From assembly GCA_017654935.2 (NCBI GenBank), contig CM065690.1, forward strand, positions 38,811,846 through 38,875,845: 64,000 bases of DNA. Reading direction: 5' to 3'. A program made the translations under genes and the position numbers. Shown piece after piece: positions 1 to 11,200 of the stretch (positions are counted from its first letter, which is position 1; every line of letters begins with the position of its first letter). Under the pieces are notes generated by a model, which was not told where the DNA came from, ran no database searches, and saw only the letters and a program-made list of their open reading frames with translations. Source of the DNA: Phymorhynchus buccinoides. Taxonomy: Eukaryota > Mollusca > Gastropoda > Neogastropoda > Raphitomidae.

Positions 1-44
1 AGGCATTTGTATTATGACACAATACCAAATTTTTCCTGTTGCAG

Positions 45-3000
45 GATCCAGAGACTGTAGGCACAGAGAACCTCTTCAGTAGCCTCCTGAACTGGACAAG
101 CATGACCACCGGACAGGATGGCTCGACGGACACTGCCTACCACACCTACCCAGCCAACCGTCCGTTTGTCAACACGGAGTACCGGCGCTCCCCTTCCAGG
201 CCCATCATGTCGTTTCCAGAGTCCAACAGAGACGGTAGGACTCATTCATGTTTGTCTCTGTCTCTTGATCGAGTAAAGGGCTTCGCACACTAGCGTCAAG
301 ATCTCGAGATCGCTGTGATATTTTGCTGCAAGGCGCAGTTTGATGCGCCGCTTGCGCGTGAGAGATTCGCGGCGCGGCAGGATTTTTTATGCGTAGCTGC
401 GCGATTTTTTGTTGCTCAAGAACAGAACCGGCTCTAATTTTGATGCTCAAGATCGCAGAGATCGTGAAACTAGCCAATCACAACGGGCGGAAGGACCATA
501 ACTCTGATTGAAGAAAAAAAAGGGCAGACTTGCTCGAACCCGAAATAAAGCGTCTGACGCTAGAGTAATCTTTCCTTGCTTTCCAAATAAGGAAGTTCGC
601 GCGACAAGAGGCGAAGCGACAAGAGTCGTGTGTGAGAACACCACTGCCTCGCTACAAAGTGTGCTGTGATGCAGGCGTCAAGGCGTTGCTTTGAGAAACA
701 ATTGACGCCTGATACTAGTGTGCGAAGGCCTTACAAGTCAATTCCTTGATTTGGTGAATGATAACTGACGTTTTCAGATTCACCTCATAGCAAGCTACAT
801 TCGTATCCTTACCTCTGAAACTAGACAGTAACTGTACTTCCATAAAGAATTTTTAAGAACCTCAATACTTACCTAGTAATTTTTTTAATTTAATATGTAA
901 ATAGTGTAAGATTAGAACTTCTTAATCTTCTTAATGAGTACATTTAGACCTAGGTTTTATTTAGCAGGATGAAATATTTTAAGCAGTATTATTCTTAACT
1001 CACGGTAAAATTTGCTATAAATATTCTTCGAAACACATTTTTCTTTTAACCAAACAAATTTTGTTCTTTGCCTGCAGATAGGATGCGACTTTCTGGTTAA
1101 AATCTATTGGTTTTGAGTGTGAAGTCCTGGTTTTACTCAATGCTGACCCATTTGAAATTTGCCGCTGCAGGTCTTTTCCTTGTTTTGCACATGTATTACT
1201 GATACTTTTATTTTTATTTAAGAAAATTTATATAGCGCTTCACCTTTAAGCTCTAAGCGCTTTTAAATATTCACGCAAACTGATCTGTACAGAAGGCTTT
1301 ACCAGTGATGTGTTGGTTCTCCCAGGTGTCTTGTCAGCGTTGCGTAACCTGCAGGACAGGATGCAGAGGTTGGAGGTGGAGCGGCGAGATGCCGAGAACA
1401 ACCTGCAGTCCCTGGCCTCGGAAACGGAAGCCTACAAGACCTCCCTCCGCCAGAGGTCCCAGTCTCCAAACGCATTCCGCTCGCCAAGGAGGGATGTACA
1501 CACACAAGATGATGCTTCTACTCGAAATGGTGCCGAAAACACCCGCCCCAAATCAAAAGGTTTGTACCTTTTTCATCCCTCTATTGCCCCAGTTTTAGCT
1601 TGAAGTCTTCCTTCCTTCCTGTAAAGTGTAAGTGACCACAGTCAAACTTGACTATTCTGTCACTGTAGAAAGAAATTGGGGATCTGCGGAAGAGTGCCTT
1701 AATACAGGGGGAGGGGGAGAGATTAAAGTCTTCCTTTTGTTTGCAGATGAATATTTCAAAAACATGATGCTTAAACTTGGTCACTGACCAAGCTTTTTTC
1801 CTCCCTTAGTTGGATCACATGGTATGTGACGTACCAAGCTTTCTTCGTTTTCTGCCTTATTTATTTTCTATTTTCTTAGTTCCATCTTTTCTCCTTATTT
1901 TCTTCCAAAATTATGTGTAAACACATTTTCACTGTACATGTGTTCAATCCTTTCTTACTGGCTTTGTGTGAATATTGTTCACCTTTTAAGAAGAAGAAGA
2001 GATGAGTCAATGGCACCATATGTAAATGTATAATTAAAAAAGTGGATTTGATCTATGGCACCTTACTGAACAGTGACTTTGGACTATGAAATGCTGTGAA
2101 TACATTGCACAGAGACAGTTTGTAGTCTTGTTTTATGTACACTTCAGGATAAGGAATAATATCTTAAATTCCTTTTTAGGGAAACGCCCTGAAATCAAGC
2201 AGCACTTGACTGAATGTTGTACTTTAGTCTCTTGTGAATGAAATAACGTCACTTTGCACTTGTCATGTAGTTGTTTGTTTATCTTAGGTTAGAAAATTAT
2301 CGGCCAAATCTTCTTTGATCAACATGCGTGTGTGTGCGTGCGCGTGTCCACCCCTTTGTGCACTTGCATCTGCATGTTGCAATATGCTTGTCTTTTATCA
2401 CAGAGCTGGAATCGCAGCTGTCCTCGGCGGAGACGCGGTGCCAGCTGCTGGAGAAGCAGCTGGACTACATGCGCAAGATGGTGCACAGCGCCGAGCAGGA
2501 CAGGGTGGAGGCTGTGCGCAAAGCCGACGCCTTGCAGCAGCAGCATGAGCAGGAGCGCCAGCGGCTGCAGCAGCAGGAGTACACCGACCACAACCCCGCC
2601 CCCTTCACCCCGGATTACTGTGCTCAGTTTGAGCGCATCAGTGAGCTGGAGAGAGACCACCTGAGACTCACTGCCACACAGACCCTGGCCGAGGTGAGCC
2701 TGCTGAGCGGAAAGTGGTGAAGAAAATACGTCCCAGGGCTCCTAGGGACCCACCATTTGGGGGTCTATGAAGCACTAAAATTCTAAAGGACCCTCTAAAA
2801 GAATGTGCAGGGGGTCCCAGGGATGCACTAGAAAAATTCTTTTTAGCATTCGCAATGCCACTGGGACCCTCTATCTCGCCTCTAGGACCCTCTATGCTGT
2901 AAGTGAAGGAGTCCCTGGGACCCCTTGTTTTGCGGGACGATTGGGAGCCCTGCATCCATGGGTCATCTCTTGTTTACTTCCTCCGAAGTCGGAGTGTGGC

Positions 3001-6000
3001 TGCCCATGTAGCGGGGTAATAAAAAACGGTCACACACGTAATGTTCTCATCCCTAGCTGGTGCATTTGTACCATAGTGTTCAAGTGCTTAGGCTGTTGGG
3101 ATGATCCATGGAGTCTTTAAGCCAGGGTAGGACAACAATATCTTTTGTTTACTTGTAGCCAAGGAAATCCTTGAGTTTTTCCATCATAGGGTTTCAAGAA
3201 GCAGCCCATACTTACTGTGGACTTGCCAAAATGGTTTTTTTTTCATTTTCAAAATCACGAGTGTGCATTGGCCATTGCATCGTAACAACAATGACAACAA
3301 AAAGAAACTTGATATTTTCATTTTATAAAGTAAAAATACAGAAACAAAATCTGGTAAAATATTTGTGTGTGAAAAAAATAGAGAACTCAGTGTTTTGAAT
3401 ATTGAATAGTGACAAGGAAAATAAAAACCTTCAAAATGCAGTAACCTGCTTTGGGTACTTAGAAAGGCGGATTTTACCGATTTACAAAGCTTGACAACAT
3501 TTGCGGCTTTTTTGCCGTGGTCAGTCAGTCAAATTTTAGAATTACGACACTTCAACATGGTTGAGTCATGTAGTTTGAGAACTAAGTAAGATGTCTGTGG
3601 TGTACTTATGTGATTTAAAAAAACATTAATCAAAGCATGTTGTGCAAACCAATTTTCTAGTGCTGTATGTTTATTGTATCAGTTCATATGATAATGAATT
3701 ACAAATTCTAAAGTAAAGTTGGCTAACATACAGTGAACGTTTTTTCCATCTGTGTTGTTGCCAGATCAAAAAGAGCGCTGTTCCTGAGGTATTTGGCACT
3801 TGTCACTGGTCTGAAGAGTGGAAATAATTTCACATATATGACAGATATCTTTACAGTATGATTTGCACAGTTGTTGGTGTGCTTGTTATATTGTTTTCCA
3901 GTTGAGGTCATTGTACCTTATAATTGTCCACTTATACTACCTCATTCACACGGTTAATCTTGGAGTGCACGTTCACTGAGTGACAAAATTATATGCTTTA
4001 TGGAGTGAATATGCACTGAGTGGAAAAAATGCATTGAGTGATAAAATTATATTCCCTTCCTTCCAAATTCCCACCCTTTTTATTCTAATTTATACTCTCT
4101 ATCCCTGTGAATAATTGAAATATTTTGTGGATTTAATAGGAAAACATGATGAAATAAAAGTTAATATTATTTTCAGAAGGGGAAAGAAGGGGGGTAATGA
4201 TTTTGATTTTTCTAAAAATTTTATCAACCTTTTTACGTGGAAAGATCCTGTCCCCCCATAAAAACATTCCTTTGCAAACTGATAAAGCTAGTCGTGCCAG
4301 TCAATACTCTTTTTTTAACCGTTTCTTTTTATTATGTCCTTAACCCTTTCACCGCCAATGTCGCATTTTAGCACCACAATGGTTTAACACCCATGTCACT
4401 AAAAGGCATCAAATCAGGACCTGTTATCCAAAGGCCCTATTTTCATAATTTTGGGAGGTAAGGATAGGCCTAATGTTATATATGTCACAGAGGAATTAGC
4501 AATATTGCAGATATTCTTTTTTCTCTACCCGGTTAAGTTGAATGGTATTTTTTGGCTGAAAAATGGCTGGCGGTGAAAGGGTTAAAACTACCCTCAAATA
4601 CATGTGTCATAGTTATATGTCATAGTTATAAGGAACAACATTGATAAAAAGAGACCATTGTTTAATAGGATCGATTTAGACCAAAAATCTAATCCCTATG
4701 TCTATCTCTCCTGTGTGGTTAACACATTTCCATCACCTGTTTTAATGTCACTGTTTTTAACTCATTGTCACTCACTTGTAGTTGTATTGGTGTTTAAAAA
4801 AAACCCACCTACATATGCTTCCAAGCAGGCTATGCTTTTGGTCTTGGTGATTTGACCGTCCATTATCATTTCATAACTGTGAAAGGATGTAATAGTTTCC
4901 TGTTTAGGAGGTGATTGTTTAGCAGGGTTATATGAAGCTGCTTCATCATGAATGCATGTTTAGCATTGAAAATGGAAAGAACTTGTGCACATTCATCCAC
5001 CCTTGGAAAACATTATGCCTAAACAATCTTCTTGCACATTAATTTAAACATTCAGACCTGTCCAACCCTGATAGTTTCTCTTATCAAAGGTTTGTGCTGT
5101 GACTGCTTTCTGTTGTGTGTGTGTGTGTTTTAAATGACATCAAATCACTCCATCTATTTTCATTTAATTTGATTTTATGATCATGTGGGGTTGTTGTTTT
5201 TTTGTTTGTGTAACTTGGAAACAAATGGTGAGAAAAGCCTGCTCGTCAGCACATTTCTATAATCAGAACATTAGTGTAAAGTTTGTCTGTCATTTTGCTT
5301 AGAAAAAAATAACAGGTCAGTTCACTGAAACTGAAGGGCAATGACTTGGCCCTTCTAGCAGTTAAATCAAACTAACACTGAGCACTATTTATATAATATT
5401 TACATAGCTGAGACTTCAGGGATGCATTAAAAAAAATCAGTGTGGGTACAGAATAGTGGAGAAAAAAACCCCCCCCCCCCCCCAAACATTTTCAGACCCA
5501 CCATATAAATCATAATGATCGTATGCAATATAACATTAATTACTTGTATGAGTTGGTTTATTCATAACCTTTTCTTCCCCAAATCAAATCAATATACACA
5601 CCATTGGAAAGATAAACCTGGGTTTGCCTGATTTCGATTAGTTATCTGTTAAATTTGTTTTCTTTCTTTAGTTAAATTTTTTTTGTTTCTTTTGATGGGT
5701 TAATTTACTCTTTCTTTTATTCTCTTCTGTTTGTTGTTGTTTTTCCCAGTCCAAGATTAAGGAACTTGAAAACAAACTGAAAGATGAAAGAGATCACCGC
5801 AGAGTATTACAAGAAAGGGCATTGGATGTAAGTATTTGGATGGAGGTTATTCTGATATGATATGCTTTGGTGTTCATGGACACTCAAGCTATGCAGAAGT
5901 GTTTGTGTCAGACATATTTCTGTTTTCATTCTGCTGTACATGTATGTGTGTATAGGATATTCTTCTTTGTTTTTTAGTTTGTTTCAACCAGGAAAGTGGA

Positions 6001-6542
6001 CTTCCTGGTGTTTTAATGGCTAATCACCTTCTATTTCATTGTTTGTTTCTAGTGGAAAGTTTACTTTCTTCATTTTTTTAAAGGATTTTTTTGTGTGCAA
6101 TATTATTCAGTTGTTTTAAACTGGAAAGTGGACTTTCGTACTTAATTTTAAAGGCTTTAATTTACATTTAAATTTACATAATGTACAATACGTTTCGAAT
6201 GGAAAGTGCACTTTCACGATTAATTTCTTTTAAGGATATTTTGCCATGCTATTCAGTGTACATTTCGTCTTCCATTTCCAGTTGGAGAGTGCGGCAGTTT
6301 CACATCAGATCTTGCTGAACTCTGCACCACCTGTGTCAGACCACAGAGACCCTCCTGACTCTAAAGGTGGTGGTGGTGGTGGTGGGGTCAGAAGCAAACC
6401 CAGCAGCAAACCTTGCTGCAAAAAGCCCCCGGCCGCCAAGAAAAAGAAGAAACTGGTGTCCCGGAAACAGGCCCCGGTCAGGTCCGAGCCCACCAAGCAT
6501 TACCGCCTGAACCTGGCAGACATTCCTTTTGTGGCTGGAAAG
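45..6542 (+). CDS. CEP57: CEP57, partial copy A (exons 1-5 only)
   Basis: Centrosomal protein 57 family: coiled-coil scaffold at the pericentriolar material that binds microtubules. Exons by GT/AG and phase: 45-234, 1326-1559, 2404-2693, 5750-5827, 6282-6542; all phases join. Exon 1 carries the N-terminal motif RPFVNTEYRRSPSRP; exons 2-4 encode the coiled-coil centrosome-localisation region (ALRNLQDRMQRLEVE, ETRCQLLEKQLDYMRK); exon 5 has a poly-Gly run from GGT repeats, a Lys-rich patch and the start of the microtubule-binding domain (HYRLNLADIPFVAGK). The exon that completes that domain (49233-49483 in the other copy) is deleted here, and the last two exons are absent before the gap. All ten exon differences from copy B are synonymous by my count. 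The intron at 235-1325 holds no gene. Either an alternative haplotype or a recent truncated duplicate; family assignment is firm, status is not. Confidence 0.85.
1205..1268. repeat. short palindromic TATAGCGCTT-type repeat
   Basis: An AT-rich lead (TTTATTTAAG) runs into TATAGCGCTT, and after a short loop into CTCTAAGCGCTTTT, so the GCGCTT blocks pair. The same short repeat occurs at about 41770-41835 (copy B), 30240-30302, and as a fragment right after the MITE at 48170. It lies inside CEP57 intron 1. A small dispersed element; class not determined. Confidence 0.5.
2976..3145 (-). repeat. dispersed ~160-bp SINE-like repeat (CGAAGTCGGAGTGTGG family)
   Basis: Starts near CCGAAGTCGGAGTGTGG and ends near AGCCAGGGTAGGACAACAA. 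Five copies are in the window: here, 43592-43760 (the homologous position in copy B), 29637-29800, and on the opposite strand 39458-39607 and 59212-59363. The copy at 29637 ends in an (AAC)n tail, which suggests a retroposed SINE, but I could not identify convincing A and B boxes. Lies in CEP57 intron 3. Confidence 0.6.
4340..4585. mobile_element. TTAA-flanked MITE (TTAACCCTTTCACCGCC family)
   Basis: Terminal inverted repeats TTAACCCTTTCACCGCC and its complement, about 246 bp including TTAA at both ends. Further copies lie at 44956-45201 (same intron of copy B), 47926-48170 and 57285-57532, with a truncated one at 6646-6770. A TTAA target site is known for piggyBac and Kolobok superfamilies; no transposase is encoded. 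Confidence 0.8.
5469..5484. repeat. poly-C tract
   Basis: About 16 C residues inside the long CEP57 intron 3 of copy A. The matching stretch of copy B (about 46060) lacks it. It is the only long C run on this strand; all other long homopolymers of this type are G. Confidence 0.85.
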
Positions 6543-6645
6543 GTACGAGAATGATGGCAATGTTTCTTGCGTTAGTGTTGTGCGTTTTTGTCGTCCGTGT
6601 GTGTGTATTCTGTCGTAATCATATTGGTATTTGATTAAGACTTGT

Positions 6646-6770
6646 TTAACCCTTTTCGCCACCTGCCATTTTTGAGCCTAAGTTTTCCATTAAGCTTACA
6701 TGGGTAGAAAAAAAATTTTGTCTGCAATAATGTTGGATTTCTATGTGACACATTTAGAACAAGGCCTATG
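6646..6770. mobile_element. truncated TTAA MITE at the copy A deletion breakpoint
   Basis: Matches the left half of the intact MITE at 47926-48170 and stops at 6770, where the sequence jumps to what is 50334 in copy B. The right half and its closing TTAA are lost with the deletion. Confidence 0.85.
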
Positions 6771-6773
6771 CTA

Positions 6774-6958
6774 GTCAGTACAGGCTAGTGCCGTGTTGTC
6801 ACTGGCTTTTGTCAGTACAGGCTAGTGCCGTGTTGTCACTGGCTTTTGTCAGTACAGGCTAGTGCCGTGTTGTCACTGGCTTTTGTCAGTACAGGCTAGT
6901 GCCGTGTTGTCACTGGCTTTTGTCAGTACAGGCTAGTGCTGTGTTGTCACTGGTAGTT
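6774..6958. repeat. 37-bp minisatellite, five units
   Basis: Unit begins GTCAGTACAGGCTAGTGCCG and ends GTCACTGGCTTTT; five head-to-tail units, the last with variant GCTG and a diverged 3' end. Copy B has four units at 50337-50484 with the same variant last unit, so the array is the same locus with a length difference. Confidence 0.9.
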
Positions 6959-7184
6959 GTCGGTTGGTAATAACAATTAAGTGCAGTATAATCAAAGGCC
7001 TTTGCTGGCTGGTGAGTGTGTGCGAGTTTTGTTCGATATCTTTAGATAATGGAGGAGGCAACTGCTATTCCTGAAAAGTATGCTGCAAGTGCAAGACCTT
7101 CCCTTCCTTACTCTCTTTGGCAAAGAGAATTTCAAGACATCAAACTTCTTGATTATGGAATCACTTCTCTTTCTTTACTTCATT

Positions 7185-7396
7185 TGGGGGGGGGGAGAGG
7201 GGAGAGGGCACACGCCTAGAGTAATAGCAGCGGTGACAGGGCAGGGGGGGGAGCAGGTGAGGGGTGGGGGGGGGGGGAGGAGAGGGGGGGGGGGCTATGG
7301 AGGGGAGGAGCAAAAGCAGGGGGGGGGGGGGGAGAAGGGGAGGAGGAGATCGTAAGAAGGGGGAAGGGAGGAGGGGGGAGGGGGGGGGGAGAGGAT
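7185..7396. repeat. G/A-rich low-complexity tract bordering the gap
   Basis: Almost pure G runs with scattered A, next to the N run. Homology to copy B ends at 7177, just before it. Predicted proteins here on either strand are composition artefacts. Confidence 0.9.
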
Positions 7397-7896
7397 NNNN
7401 NNNNNNNNNNNNNNNNNNNNNNNNNNNNNNNNNNNNNNNNNNNNNNNNNNNNNNNNNNNNNNNNNNNNNNNNNNNNNNNNNNNNNNNNNNNNNNNNNNNN
7501 NNNNNNNNNNNNNNNNNNNNNNNNNNNNNNNNNNNNNNNNNNNNNNNNNNNNNNNNNNNNNNNNNNNNNNNNNNNNNNNNNNNNNNNNNNNNNNNNNNNN
7601 NNNNNNNNNNNNNNNNNNNNNNNNNNNNNNNNNNNNNNNNNNNNNNNNNNNNNNNNNNNNNNNNNNNNNNNNNNNNNNNNNNNNNNNNNNNNNNNNNNNN
7701 NNNNNNNNNNNNNNNNNNNNNNNNNNNNNNNNNNNNNNNNNNNNNNNNNNNNNNNNNNNNNNNNNNNNNNNNNNNNNNNNNNNNNNNNNNNNNNNNNNNN
7801 NNNNNNNNNNNNNNNNNNNNNNNNNNNNNNNNNNNNNNNNNNNNNNNNNNNNNNNNNNNNNNNNNNNNNNNNNNNNNNNNNNNNNNNNNNNNNNNN
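7397..7896. other. assembly gap, exactly 500 N
   Basis: A run of exactly 500 N, so probably a placeholder of unknown true length. It separates the truncated CEP57 copy A from PM20D2 copy A, and both genes lose their ends here. Confidence 0.97.
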
Positions 7897-7926
7897 CGAT
7901 TTCCCCATATTGCCATGTAATTACTA

Positions 7927-8160
7927 AATGAGGCCTTTATACTACTTGCCGACATGAAAGGGCGATAATTTTAGGCCCGAACTGCCGATGCCCCCTGGGT
8001 GATGAGTCAGTAGCAGATAATTTTCTGTGGCTATATACTACTAGTGTCTGGCTATATAACTACTAGTTCATGACAGGCAAGGGCGATCATCTTAAGTAGG
8101 TGGTGTTCGCATCTCAGTGCACGAGACAGGGGCGGAGAATTTTCGGTATAAAGCCTCATT
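7927..8160. mobile_element. possible small TIR element
   Basis: Left end AATGAGGCCTTTATAC faces a near-complement GTATAAAGCCTCATT at the right, about 234 bp apart, in the 3' flank of PM20D2 exon 5. Internal GGGCGAT motifs repeat. No coding capacity. 7897-8200 otherwise shows nothing recognisable; in particular PM20D2 exon 6 is not there. Confidence 0.45.
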
Positions 8161-8200
8161 GTACACACATACTTCACTAGACTGCATGTACCATACGTAC

Positions 8201-11200
8201 TAGACTGAGTGCCAAAAGCAGGGGTGTGGCCACTGGCTGTAGTTCCAAAGTAGAATTTGGGGTGAAGGCTGGGCACCACGTGTGACACATTGCCCATGTC
8301 TGTGGATCCACCGGCTTTCAGTACCTTGGTGGAGTCTGTCTCCTGGTGAATGCCAACTCTCTCCGCATTCTTGGCATACAGCGAGGCCATCAGATCATTG
8401 GACATGAGGGAGGAGTAGGGTTTGGGGTCAAACTTGCATTCAAACTGTAACAAATAAAAGATTTGTTTCTTCTCATTTTTAGAAAAGTACTAGAAAACCA
8501 GATTATATTCGCTTAGTTGTGATTTTGGATTGTCAGCCAAACAGCAAATTTCCCGCCGAAATGACATTGCTTTTCCGCAGGAAAAAAGTCTGTCCGCCGA
8601 AAAAACACAAACTAACTCTAGCTATTCTAATGCTGTTTTAGGGCTTCAATTACCAAAAAAAGCTTCAGCATTACCCCTGGACCCCTACTAGGGGCCTTCT
8701 GCAGCCCCTAGACCTCCGCTTTTCAGCTTTTTTTACTTTTCCATCCCATGCCTGAATTATGCATCACACATTGTATCTGTATTTTTCACATACAGATTCA
8801 AGCATATAATAATTGCAATAGTCAATAACATTACAAACATTTCCATTCCCCTACCTCACAACCACTGGCTTTTGCAGCTGCTTCCACGCACCCTAGCACC
8901 TTCTCCTTCAGTATGCTCAGTTCTGCATCAGTGGGAGCTCGTATGAAATACAGTAATTCCGTTAGGTCAGGAATTATGTTGGGCTTTGCTCCACCATTAG
9001 TGATCACTCCTGAAAAAGAATAAAATTGTCAAAGTTTAACCATTAAATAACTTCTGATTTATTTGGTAAGATAGTCAATAGCAAACCATTCACAGTTCAC
9101 TCTTTGTAGGATATGATTTGCAATTAATGCAAACCAATGCATTGTAATTGATTGGTTTAACATGAGATGAAACATGTAACTCTTAGATCAAACTGCAGAG
9201 TTGTGTAGACAAACTATATGAGTCCGGGACAAAGATATTTAATTGTTCTTCTTCTTTCCGATTGGGGATGTTTATCCTGCCAAACATCCAGACTGCTAAG
9301 GTGCACTGGATGCATGCTATGTGAATTAATGTAATCCATCCCACTGGCACAGTATGACCTACTCCTACCGAATTATGGTATGGGCTTTAACGTGTGCGCA
9401 AGATCATCTTGTGCATGCGTTCGCACACGGGAACCTCAGTTCAGTTTTTAAAAGCCTCATCCGAAGGACTTTTCCTTCCCCACAACAAACGTGACATAAG
9501 GTACACACTTGGGTGGAGAGAGGAAAAATAAGAGTAAAGTGCCTTTCCCAAGGACACAACACTGTGGCCACAGCGGGATTCAAACCTCAGCACTTGCAAA
9601 CATGACGGGTTACGAGCCGGCGATTCTACTACTCGGCCACCGTGGCTCCAATGTTGCCACCCTACATCTACAAACCAGCATGGTTTTCCCATCATAAATG
9701 GGAAACACTTTTACAGCTTGCGGTAGTCCTTTGAGGGGGGAGGGGGGGGGGGGGGGGGGGGGGTGGGGGGGGGGGGGGGCGGGGGTATGGTCGGGGGGTG
9801 GGGGGGGGGGGGGGGGGGGGGGGGGGGTGGGGCGGGCGCCAATGACCCCTGAAGCTGAAGGGAAAATGCTACTTCAAAGGATTTGACAGGGGCCAATGAC
9901 CCCTGAAGCTGAAGGGAAAATGCTACTTCAAAGGATTTGACAGGGTCAATGACCCCTGAAGCTGAAGGGAAAATGCTACTTCAAAGGATTTGACAGGGCC
10001 AATGACCTATGAAGCTGAAGGGAAAATGCTACTTCAAAGGATTTGACAGGGTCAATGACCCCTGAAGCTGAAGGAAAAATGATACTTCAAAGGATTTGAC
10101 AGGGCCAATGACCCCTGAAGCTGAAGGGAAAATGCTACTTCAAAGGATTTGACAGGGCCAATGACCCCTGAAGCTGAAGGGAAAATGCTACTTCAAAGGA
10201 TTTGACAGGGCCAATGACCCCTGAAGCTGAAGGGAAAATGCTACTTCAAAGGATTTGACAGGGCCAATGACCTATGAAGCTGAAGGGAAAATGCTACTTC
10301 AAAGGATTTGACAGGCTCTCCTTGAAGCAAAGTACAACACTAAGGCATTGCATGATCAAGCAATGCTAGGGACAAAATACTCATGATTATTGTTAACTTA
10401 ATCTGCAGAGAGGCCACTAAAAAACTGATTTCATTGCCTGGAGAGAAGCACCCATGCAATTTCCTTCCTTTCTTTTTCATGTTTGAAAAAATAAAACAGG
10501 CTGACCATGTGCTCTCCAAGTTGGCCGCATCTGCTGCCTCAGATGTGAGATGTTTGTGTAGCACATGACAGCAGCATCCAGGGCGTTGACTCCTTTCCAG
10601 GGATAACTGGCAGCGTGGGCTGTCTTGCCATGGTAACAAATCGTAAGTCTGCAGCACACAAAATTCATCAATCATCTGCTCTATCTCTTTCCCACAAAGC
10701 ATACATTTTTTTTAAAATCAGGTAAAGGTCTCGGTTAATTCCATTTTCCCGTTTTTGCCTTTCTTACCAAACATAAAGCTGTATTTTATTAACCTTTTTA
10801 GCTAATAACCTTTTTGGAATACTAACCCTATCCCTAACCCTAGGCCATCATCTAATAGGACCCCCCCTCCCCTATGTATTGCACTACACAGCGCCATTTG
10901 TCACAGTCGTGGTTCATTGCGTTTTCCAGTCTTATAGGGGGGGTAGGGGTAGGGATAGGGTTAGGGTTAGTATTCCAAAAAGGTTATTAGCTAAAAAGGT
11001 TAATAAAATACAGCTTTATGTTTGGTAAGAAAGGCAAAGACGGAAAATTGCAATTAACCGAGAAATGCAGGGGGGCGTGGCACACCTTTACCAAAAATCA
11101 AATATTTGCTGATGTGCTGGACAACTTTCTTAACAATATTTCAATTTTGTTCTGTTAATTGGCATAATTATTTAACAGACTATTAGTATTACTAGTATAC

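Noticed and set aside
2319..2660. Minus-strand frame overlapping CEP57 exon 3
   Set aside because: Shadow of the coiled-coil coding strand (Leu-rich complement of CAG-rich codons).
7161..7955. Long Pro- or Gly-rich reading frames across the gap
   Set aside because: They run through N and homopolymer G; pure composition artefacts.
8520..8760. Possible MITE remnant (GCCGAAATGACATT, CCCCTGGACCCCTACTAGGGG)
   Set aside because: Resembles the GC-rich hairpin found in other elements, but I could not define two ends.
9565..9655. Possible tRNA gene on the minus strand (A- and B-box-like sequences)
   Set aside because: No proper acceptor or anticodon stem could be drawn, and the tRNA-like head is fused to a longer SINE-type body; called as a SINE.
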